A stretch of 64,000 bases of DNA from Selaginella moellendorffii (Eukaryota; Streptophyta; Lycopodiopsida; Selaginellales; Selaginellaceae): the NCBI RefSeq assembly GCF_000143415.4, contig NW_003314268.1:1844672-1908671 (forward strand). The letters are read 5' to 3'. The notes under the pieces are model-generated. The model searched no databases. It was not told the origin of the DNA and saw only the letters and a program-made list of their open reading frames with translations. The translations under genes and the position numbers were made by a program. Positions within the stretch are counted from its first letter, which is position 1. Each line of letters opens with the position of its first letter. This document shows positions 56,377 to 64,000 of the stretch, piece after piece.

Positions 56377-56545
56377 GCGAGGAATTGCGTTCTTCTTCCA
56401 GCCACTGTCAATGTGGATGCAGAGAAGGGGGAGGAGCTCACTAGTTGGACTTTCGGGATGGAAGGCGAGGATCTGAGGCTGTACAACACAGATGGTGGGA
56501 GAAAAGAATGCATGGGGATCCTCATCCAAGTGACAGACACTCCAT
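56377..56545 (+). pseudogene. Gene 2 first exon, truncated (copy B)
   Basis: Starts after the AG acceptor at 56376 and reads ARNCVLLPATVNVDAEKGEE to ILIQVTDTPS, then is cut at 56546-56550, where copy C begins in reverse orientation. The ParB-like core is absent. Confidence 0.75.
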
Positions 56546-56550
56546 CCAGT

Positions 56551-58766
56551 GGGAAGTCACTCCAGTCCCACTCTGCTGCAGGACCAATAACAAGGGCGAG
56601 TGTGAAGATGCGGACATTCGTCGGTACCTTCTTCTTAGCCATTATCCCATGGATCTCCCGCATCTCCTTGCCTTTCAACCGAGCCTTCACCTCGTTCAAG
56701 GCCTTCCAGAACTTGTGATAGGATTCGGAGTCATAGATCATATAGTGGATTGAAGATTCCACCTCCGCAAGTCCCACCATTAAGTCAATGATGGAGCTGA
56801 CTTCGTCTGCATGAGTGATCTCCTCGTTTGTGAAGTCCATCACACAAAAGATGTTCTTGACCTACTCATCTCCGCGGGAAACGATGCTCCTCCACCTTTG
56901 ATCCTCATCCGAATTCACATATACCTGGTAAGGTTCTCGATAGGCCTCTTCTGCGGGGTGGAGCTGTTTCTGAAGCCGGCGGTCGACATCCCTCTTAATG
57001 AAATTTGGATACTGATCCAACTTCTCAGCTTTACTTTTCGTGGCATCCCGCAGCAGATCGATGAACTTGGGAGCCCGCCTCAGATCCTCGTCAATGTCTT
57101 CATTTGACAACTCCAGCGCTTCCATCATCTCTTGCGTGGTGTCGATGCTCACCCTCTCCACAGCCACTTGCTCAAAGATCCAATCCTTCAATAGCGCACG
57201 AGCTCTCAGAGTCGTACACAAGTCCTCGTATGTCACAATATGGCCGGGAGTCATTTTGGTCTTGTTGAAGACTACCTCACCACGTAGAAGAGCATTAGCC
57301 ACTGTCAGAAGGTCGTCATCGTCTAGAGACCGCGAGAAACGCAAGGCGTTGAGCTTCAAATCATTGGGCTTCCGGCCGTCCTCCACACCCATTGAGTTTA
57401 GTAACTCCCTGTCATGGTACCTCCTCAGCACATCTACCCATTTGTCAAAAACAACTTTTGTCGCGAGTAGAATGTTATGGATGCTAAGTGTGTCATTGAC
57501 CCCCAGTGTTTTCGAGAGAAGACTCGAGAATTCCTACAATGGAAATGGCGTGAGGCCACATGCTATGCCACATGCAACGAGGCTTACCTGCCAGGCGCTA
57601 GTTGCTAGTGCACGTCCTTGTCCTAGTTTTTGTGGCTTCTTCAGTTGAACCCAGAGCTTCCGTGTTCATGCCAATGTCTCGTGCAAACCCGATTTGTAGC
57701 ATGTTTCTTGCTTGACATTCTGCACGTGGGAGATGTATATGATAGATCGGAGGGGCGAGTTGCCTTTTATCAGGCGGACAACTCTTGTCTTGAAGACTTT
57801 CTTCACCTCCTCGCCCACCATAATATCCACAACTATCTCTTGCATCGCCAAGCTAAAATGCTGCCTAGAGACGGCATAGAACCGGATGTTCTGATCGTCC
57901 AACACCTTCCTATTGATCAAGTCTGGAAACCTCGTCTCGCCCTTCATTGTTCGGTAGTAGGGGATCACGTCTGGGATGTCGGGTGTTACTGGACTTGCCA
58001 GCATCTTCTGCTTCAGTTTCTCCACCCACTCATCAGATACAAGCCTGTGGTTGTATTTGCTTTGGATGTCGATATGGCTCACGTCGATTGTATATACTTT
58101 TTTGGAATAGTAACAAGTACTATTATCTGTGACGATTTTTGCTGCCTCTTCTTGCTCTTTCTGCTCTTTGCGGCTCTTCTTTTTGGTGGGTGTAGTGTTC
58201 GAACCCGAGGCAATGGCATCACCGAGTAGCTTCTTTTTTGGAGCAGGAGAGTCGGACGTCGGCTTGAGCTTGACCACCCTTTTCTGCTTCGGAGTAGTTT
58301 CCAGATCGACCCCCTTCCCCTTCGCTTCGCGAACTGGAGGCACTCTCAACAGCTCAATGTTGGAATATAGTTTTTGAACATCGCCATAGGTGAGGTCCGT
58401 GGATTCCATGTGATCTTCATAGACCCGCAGCGTCTTTGAAATTGTGGGCCTCCTGGACAACCTCTCCCTAGCTCCCTCTAGGAATTCCTCATAGCCGTTG
58501 CCCCCCTCCGGGAAGCCGCTAGGATGTGCAAGGTGGATCTTGAAGGCGGACGCTGTCTCTACCACAAGTGCCAGTCCATATTCTTGCATGGAACTGCATG
58601 GAGTGTCTATCACTTGGATGAGGATCCCCATGCATTCTTTTCTCCCACCATCTGTGTTGTACAGCCTCAGAACCTCGCCTTCCATCCCGAAAGTCCAACT
58701 GGTGAGCTCCTCCCCCTTCTCTGCATCCACATTGACAGTGGCTGGAAGAAGAATGCAATTCCTCGC
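56551..58766 (-). pseudogene. Gene 2: ParB-like joined to MTase-like, copy C
   Basis: The exon starting at 58766 (ARNCILLPATVN) is open to 57669, covering the N-terminal region, Lys-rich linker and complete ParB-like core (IDVSHIDIQSKYNHRLVS; FYAVSRQHFSLAMQEI). A TGA at 57666-57668 (CGA in A) interrupts. The 54-nt intron at 57534-57587 carries a palindrome. The next exon runs through VVFDKWVDVLRRYHD straight into ELLNSMGVEDGRKPND with no break, then into the methyltransferase-like part, with a TAG at 56862 (CAG in A) and truncation at 56551. This is the best evidence that ParB-like and methyltransferase-like parts form one protein. Confidence 0.6.
57534..57587 (-). other. Gene 2 intron with palindrome, copy C
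   Basis: 54 nt, GTAAGCCTCG ... CCATTGTAG on minus, equivalent to 42603-42656; the acceptor AG is kept although CAG became TAG. Confidence 0.75.
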
Positions 58767-59600
58767 CTGTTCAGAAATGCACAACAATTAGAGCTGACAG
58801 ATGAAAAGCTAGCAGCTGGAAATAACGTGAGGCCACACGCCATTCACCACTGCATCAGATGTCTTGAGGCTGCATCCTAAGATGGCGTGAGGCTACACGC
58901 CATCTGTAACCGGACTGCACTCGAGAGCCCAATCGGTGCATGCCAATGTTGCTACTGAATGGCATGTGGCCTCATGCCATTTTCTACTTGGCCTAAAAGA
59001 CTTATCATTTGAAGCCGAATGGAGGCATGACAATCGAGGCCGGACTCGCTGGCAAATGTGCACTGTGTGTGTAGCGGATCGTAGCAGCAAGGCTACTCTG
59101 CCACTTACAGTTGGAGAGTGGCGCTGAAATCTCCCAGGACACCAAGTGTGGGTGGCAGAGTGGGCGGCGGAGTTGGCGGCGCAATTACAAACTGGGTGTA
59201 TCTTGAAGTGGACGCCGATGCACACGAGCGCGATGCAAGCGCGAGTGTGATGCAAGCACGAGTGGACGCTGATGCACACGAGAAACCTGTAGAGAAGGTA
59301 GATGAGCGCGAATGTGAGCGTGATCGCGAGTGGGAGCGCGATGCGAGCACGAGTGTGCGAGCGCGAGTACGAAGCAAAATGCAAAACCTAACCTCACACG
59401 CGCGAAATGTCACGACGGTTGGTAATCCCGCCATGTCATCATTCCTCGGACTTGGGCGCCACCATTAATTTCTGGATCGCCGCGCGCATGCATGCACGTG
59501 AAATCCAAAAGAAATCCGCAACGTCATCATTCCTCGGACTGCATGCACGTGAAATCCAAAAGAAAGATCATGATTGGGATATCATTTAATACCCTCGCTA
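58767..59600 (-). other. Gene 2 leader zone, copy C
   Basis: Inverted equivalent of 40780-41423: palindromes near 58824-58845, 58882-58903 and 58960-58981, the CTCGCG simple-repeat stretch (59215-59370), and the duplicated ACGT-core block (59430-59560). Confidence 0.45.
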
Positions 59601-59608
59601 TATTTATA
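59601..59608 (-). promoter_or_regulatory. TATA box, probable gene 2 promoter (copy C)
   Basis: TATAAATA on the minus strand, same context as 40587 and 55515. Confidence 0.45.
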
Positions 59609-59821
59609 CCATGCATGATTGGATATTCCAAAGCATCTTGTATTTCCAAAAATGCAAGATGTTCAGCTAAATAAAGAATGGTATACAATGTCCTTCTTGA
59701 TGACCCTGCAAAGAAGCATCTCAATCAGACACCACATGAGACCACACGAGCCTTATAATGTTTCAGGGGCATTTGCCATAGATCCGACCGTTATTTTGCT
59801 CCAAGATTATTTTGCTTCAAG

Positions 59822-59856
59822 GTGAACAATCTGAATCTGAATCAGAGGAGGCGTGA
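59822..59856 (+). pseudogene. Orphan last exon of gene 1, copy C
   Basis: GTGAACAATCTGAATC ... GAGGCGTGA after TTCAAG, identical in plan to 36220-36254, with the stop merging into a palindrome at 59856. All upstream exons are deleted. Confidence 0.65.
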
Positions 59857-60496
59857 TGGCATGTGGCCTTACGCCATTCCTAGGTGAGATGATACAAATA
59901 ACAAGTATAAATTCTTAGTTGTTCTAGCAAATCTTACTTAAAGTTCAAGGTGAACAAGCCGAATATGAATTCATCGGATTGTTATAACAAATTGCGAGGT
60001 GATGGCATGAGGCGATACACCATTTGAGAGTGGTAGCCATTCCTATATGAGGTGAGTGAAATATTTATTAGAAATACCTCATTCAATTGTGCACTTCTAA
60101 GTCTTGGTCCACTCAGTACTGTTTGCATGTTTCTATTTTAATTCTTTCTCTAAAATGTTATTTAGCATGTGGCTTCATGCCATTGCTCTCCACAATCATG
60201 CATTGAATTTTTCTATCCTTGCATAATACTTCTCCATATATATAGCATGTGCGCACATGTGATATGGTTCATTAGGCCTGATATAGTGTATGAGGTAAAA
60301 CAAAGATGATGTGACATATGCATTTACCAATCACACATGCATAAATCTAATAATATGGCGTGTGGCCCATATTAATGGCACATAAACCCATATTGTGGGC
60401 TTACGTGCTTTATGTACCATCATTCCCTTGCAGCGTGTGTGTTGGTTTCCTTTTATAACACAACGAACTCCATATTTTAGGGTGAAGAGCGTTCTC
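59857..60496. other. Spacer with palindromes and second exon-like module, copy C
   Basis: Inverted copy of 35580-36219. The second TTCAAGGTGAACAAGCC module is at about 59944-59985. TATATATA at 60236-60243 is a possible TATA box for gene 3. Confidence 0.45.
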
Positions 60497-60754
60497 ATGG
60501 CAAGCACAAAATCTGTAAGTGAGGCAGAAAAGGAGACGGAGAAGGAGATAGGTGAAGATGTAGAATATATAAGTCTTCCAAACTCCCCGTACTATACTCC
60601 AGGTGATCATTTTTCTGAACAAATGGCAACATTAACAACTATCGAGAACGCCCCAGTAACGTCAGAGACAACAATCCAAAGCAAAACAACTGACCCGGAG
60701 AAGGATGATAGTACCACTGAGAGTACCAAAAAGGAGGTGTCCACTAGCGCTTAG
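60497..60754 (+). CDS. Gene 3: small acidic protein, copy C
   Basis: 85 residues from MASTKSVSEAEKE. The upstream in-frame codon that is ATG in A and B is GTG here, which fixes the start. Intact frame; a palindrome follows the stop. Differences from A and B are few. Confidence 0.5.
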   Translation: MASTKSVSEAEKETEKEIGEDVEYISLPNSPYYTPGDHFSEQMATLTTIENAPVTSETTIQSKTTDPEKDDSTTESTKKEVSTSA

Positions 60755-61414
60755 GCTTATAATGGCGTGTGCCCTCATGCCATTTACTTGATCACCAAAT
60801 ACCTTTTTCCCTTTGCACTAGTATATCTTAATACCGGTCTGAGAAATAGAATGGCATGTGCCCTCAGGCCTTTTACTAAATCACCTTTGAAAGAAATGCA
60901 AGCCTCTATGTCGTAAAAAAAAGGTACTAGAGAAATTCCTTAATAATATGAATATTATTTAGTTTCATGAAAATGCACTAAGGGTCAAATGAGTTAAATG
61001 ACTTCTCCAGACTAGCAATGCCTCTTGCTACACCTTCACAATTAGATTCGTTAGAAAAAGATAACATTGAATAATATCTAAATGTTCTCACCATTAAGTT
61101 ATATGTCTGGCTAATAGGAATGACGTTCATCTTGGAAAGCTCACCACACGCTCAATGAACAAACAAATAGTGTGTGCGCGCATGCCATCACTCTTCTTTA
61201 GCTTCAGATTCGGCTTGTTCACCTTGACAATGAGATTTATTATACAACTAGATGGACTCAGTCTGGACACAAAGTCACCGCGCTAGTCACCATGCCCCAG
61301 ATATGTCTAGCCCCTGGACAAAAAATATATAATTTCAAGTCATTTTCAAATACTTGAAAATTTGTACCTAGTCCCATTTTACTGAATAAATCCCACTTTA
61401 ACGAAATAGAGCTT
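60755..61414. repeat. Terminal non-coding zone of copy C (inverted)
   Basis: Reverse complement of 49088-49747, ending CGAAATAGAGCTT. It includes the GCTTGTTCACCTTGAC module near 61207, on the strand opposite to the gene 1 last exon. Confidence 0.8.
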
Positions 61415-62767
61415 AAAAGGCTTCGACTTGAAAGGTCGAGAGCGAGAGTGAAACTCCCAATGGAGTGCTCAAGGAACGAGCATGAAGTGAGCAATAAGAG
61501 AGTCTCTAGAAAAGGGACACAAGAGGACCAACACATGACATTTGGTGGAGTCCGAGATGGACCTAAGATGGAGTCCGAGATGGACCCAAGATGGAGTCCG
61601 AGATGGACCCAAGATGGAGTTCGAGATGGACCCGAAATGGAGTCTGAGATAGACCCGAGATGGAGTCCGAGATGGAGTCCGAAAAGGACCCAAGATGGAG
61701 GTTGAGACCAAGACCGAGACCGAGACTAAGACTGGGACCAGGACCGAGACCAAGGCCGAGGCCGAAACCAAGTCCAAGGGTGAAAGCCCAAAGTGTTCGT
61801 CTCCCAAACCCTAGGGGGTTTGGTGAGCTCCAAAAGTATAGTAGGACTTCAGTGGAGCCAATTTGGCCAGAAAAGGCTAGTTTGGCCCAGAAAGGTCGTA
61901 CCCAGGTGTTGGGTGATGGGATAACCACTGGGAAGTCCAAAGCTAGAGTGAACATGGACTGACAAACGGGGTAGCTTGGTGAAGTGTTCAAAAGCTGGCT
62001 CTAGTTCCCCTGGGAGATCGAATGGTTGATGATCCCAATCCAAGTGTGGGTGGCACTACCTACTTGGATACCTTGTATGGCTCAATGGAACCTCACTTTA
62101 AGCCCATGGCTAGAGCACCAAAAGGTGGAAAGTGGGGAGAGTACCTATGAGGCTCGCGTAGGGCCACAGTGTTCCAAAATATTGTCCTAATGTCCCAAAC
62201 TGTGGAAAGGAAGAGGAGTAGTCCTCTAAGGTAGTGACTAAAGATACGGTCACATGGTGAGGAAGTCCAAGAGGACAATAGGACTTAGTGGTTCGGCCTG
62301 TGGGCCTTGATCTAGTGGCAGTGGTGGTGAAACACGACCATGGATAGGACAGGACTTGGTGGGGACTGAAAGAAGGATATTGGGGAAAGCTGTTCCCCTT
62401 GTCTATGGGCATTCTAAGGATGCTAAGGAGTGGATCTGGGATGACCACTCATGGATGGATGGCCCAGTCTCAAAGGGACAGGACTATGATGCAGATGGTA
62501 TTGGACCACCAGTGCGGCCAAGGTGATTGGGCAGGGCCTTAGCATAATAGGCTGCTATGTTGGTGGTACCGTTGAGTGTCGGTCATGGGATTGGACATGT
62601 GGAGCACTTGGACCAAGTGCAAAAGTTGAGTGGTAGAGATGCCATTCTCGGGGCTAGCCAGCCCCAAGTCCGGAATAGGACTTATGGAGGTTGCGAGTGA
62701 GACTCCTCCAAGTGGTTGGAGGTGTGGTTAAGTGACTAAAGTAGAATGTAAAATTTAATCGCTTACA
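61415..62767 (+). mobile_element. Minisatellite LTR-like element, copy 5, 5'-truncated
   Basis: Begins AAAAGGCTTCGACTTG, which lies ~170 bp inside the full element; the first part is missing where copy C ends. Minisatellite at about 61545-61785. Ends TTAATCGCTTACA at 62767. Confidence 0.85.
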
Positions 62768-62913
62768 CAAGGCCCAAGTGGTTGGAGGTGTGGTTAAGTG
62801 ACTAAAGCAAAATGGAAAAATTAATCGCTTACAAATGCCTCTATATTTGTAAAGCATGAATAATGGAAAGTAACTCTTGCTTCGTGGAATATTATTACTC
62901 TATAGAATTTAAT
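62768..62913 (+). repeat. Partial duplication of the LTR-like 3' end, then spacer
   Basis: 62776-62833 repeats CCAAGTGGTTGGAGGTGTGG ... ATCGCTTACA from the end of copy 5. The rest is short AT-rich spacer. Confidence 0.7.
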
Positions 62914-63336
62914 TGTGAGACACAAAATCCCTAGGCTCCAAAGGGGAGCCAAAAGGGTGCCACATGGTAGTGGTGGAGGCAAAAGCTAAATGAGCGTAAC
63001 ACATTTGGACTAAAAGCTCCAACTTGAAAAGTCGAGAGTGGGAGTGAAACTCCCAATGAAGGACTCGAGGAACGAGCATGAAATAATCAATAAGTGAGTC
63101 TCCAAAAAAGGGACACAAAAGGACCAATATATGACACATGAAAGTGTCCAAGATGGAATCTAAGATGGACCCGAAATGGAGTCTGAGATGGACCCGAGAT
63201 GGAGTCCGAAATGGAGTCCGAGATAGACCTGATATGGAGTCTGAGATAGACCCGAGATGGAGTCCAAGATGGACCTGAAACCAAGACCAAGACTGAGTCC
63301 GAGTCCGAAACCGGGACCAAGACCAAGTCCGAGTCT
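62914..63336 (+). mobile_element. Minisatellite LTR-like element, copy 6, 3'-truncated
   Basis: Starts TGTGAGACACAAAATCCC; short minisatellite at about 63150-63330. It breaks inside the GAGTCC units into a Ty3/gypsy integrase. Confidence 0.85.
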
Positions 63337-64000
63337 TGGACTTCATCACTCATTTGCCATGGACACAGAGGCAAAAGAAGCAAGTATGAGTCATAGTGGA
63401 TTCGTTGACGAAGTATGTGCAGTTATTAGCTCTTCGTAAGACTGTCACTACCTAAGACTTAGCTGCGGTCTACTTGGAGAAGGTTTTTCCTGATTTGGGT
63501 TTGCCAGAGGACATCATTAGTGATTGAGATTCAAAGTTCACAAGTGGATTTTGGAAGAGCTTTGCAAAAGCTATACAAGTGACTTTGAAACTCTCGAGTG
63601 GAGATCATCCTCAGACAGATGGGCAAACCGAGCGTGTGAATCAGGTGGTGGAGGATATGCTATGTTGTAGTGTTGGTCAAAGGTAAGAATAGTGGGATTT
63701 ATATCTTCCGTTGGTAAAATTTACTTACAACAATAGCCAACACAGTAGAATCAAGCTAAGTCCTTACTTTGCCATGTTTGGAAGGCATCCCTAAACAATG
63801 GTGGAGTTGAGATTGCATTTGAGTAAGGACTTTCAAGATAAGCTTGATTCAGAGGCAATTGATCTGGCCACAAAACTTGATGAGATTCTGGTAGTGTGCA
63901 AATAGAATTTGCAAGCAACTCAGGATAGAGCAAAAAGATTTGCTAATGAGCATTGCTAATTCTAGGAATATAAGGTGGGTGATCTTGTCTTCGTGTGAAT
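63337..64000 (+). pseudogene. Ty3/gypsy integrase fragment running off the window
   Basis: Same family as 11909-12523, with the first Asp region (LDFITHLPWTQRQKKQV-like) present, the second Asp (IISD*DSKFTSGFW, stop inside), TDGQTERVNQVVEDML and the C-terminal part up to the window end. Several stops; inactive. LTR and the rest lie outside the window. Confidence 0.85.

Larger units (their letters stand above)
49088..56549. mobile_element. Large intron-rich multigene element, copy B
   Basis: Same orientation as copy A and nearly identical by eye: terminus AAGCTCTATTTCG, gene 3 (49748-50005), gene 1 (50646-53787), divergent zone, and the first ~57 codons of the gene 2 first exon. At 56546-56550 it joins, in the opposite orientation, the methyltransferase-like part of copy C. 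It keeps the ~90 bp terminal segment and the first gene 1 module that copy A lost. Confidence 0.7.
56550..61414. mobile_element. Large multigene element, copy C (inverted, gene 1 deleted)
   Basis: Reverse orientation relative to A and B. From the right end (61414, reverse complement AAGCTCTATTTCG): terminal zone, gene 3 (plus), the gene 1 last exon only (59822-59856), promoter zone, then gene 2 with ParB-like and methyltransferase-like parts in one direction. Gene 1 was lost by a deletion joining ACGGTCGGATC-side promoter DNA to the last-exon region near 59800. The methyltransferase-like part is cut at 56550. Confidence 0.7.

Noticed and set aside
49088-61414. Polinton/Maverick-type element with long inverted termini
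   Set aside because: No protein-primed DNA polymerase, packaging ATPase, capsid or retrovirus-like integrase. The inverted termini come from two facing truncated copies.

Overview
The window is repeat-dominated nuclear DNA from a plant-like (streptophyte) genome. Support: Ty3/gypsy retroelements with plant-type initiator-Met primer sites, a chromodomain chromovirus, an interstitial run of plant-type telomere units (TTTAGGG) and GT-AG introns. I cannot name the species. No intact host gene, rRNA, tRNA or CRISPR array was found. One 100-N assembly gap lies at 24355-24454.

Layout. 1-7190: three decayed Ty3/gypsy fragments, including two LTRs placed head-to-head. 7255-13615: a dispersed repeat carrying a structurally complete but internally deleted Ty3/gypsy element (8170-13045, target duplication CTTGG), which itself carries a 394-bp TRIM (10257-10650, duplication GTTAC). 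13621-14982: a solo-LTR-like element with an 11-12 bp minisatellite in its middle (duplication GTTAC). Further copies lie at 4126-5177 (antisense), 31090-32703 (duplication GCACA), 33586-34754, 48485-49087, 61415-62767 and 62914-63336. 15-28 kb: AT-rich, nearly gene-free DNA with a HAD-phosphatase-like pseudogene, a short dispersed palindrome, and a ~400-500 bp tandem duplication next to the gap. 28.3-29.9 kb: an antisense chromovirus pol fragment with chromodomain.

The most interesting part is 34755-61414. It holds three copies (A 34755-47721; B 49088-56549; C 56550-61414, inverted to B) of a large intron-rich, multigene, probably mobile element that I do not recognise as a described family. 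Gene 1 looks like a DDE-type transposase or integrase (two DUF8039-like modules, a Cys-rich segment, a DUF7869-like catalytic region). Gene 2, divergent from gene 1, appears to encode a ParB/sulfiredoxin-like domain, a methyltransferase-like domain, a long charged linker split by tiny introns, and a plant-type FCP1/HAD-like phosphatase domain; in copy A its second half is inverted. Gene 3 is an 85-residue acidic protein, open in all three copies. Introns, intergenic DNA and stop-codon regions carry a family of 22-nt palindromes with arms ATGGCRTGWG and CWCAYGCCAT. More than two dozen lie in copy A and I saw none outside the element.

All three copies are broken by nonsense changes of the C-to-T / G-to-A type (mostly CGA to TGA), as expected for methylated, silenced DNA. 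The shared terminus of each copy (AAGCTCTATTTCG) abuts a minisatellite LTR. All domain calls were made by eye from translations; no database search was run.
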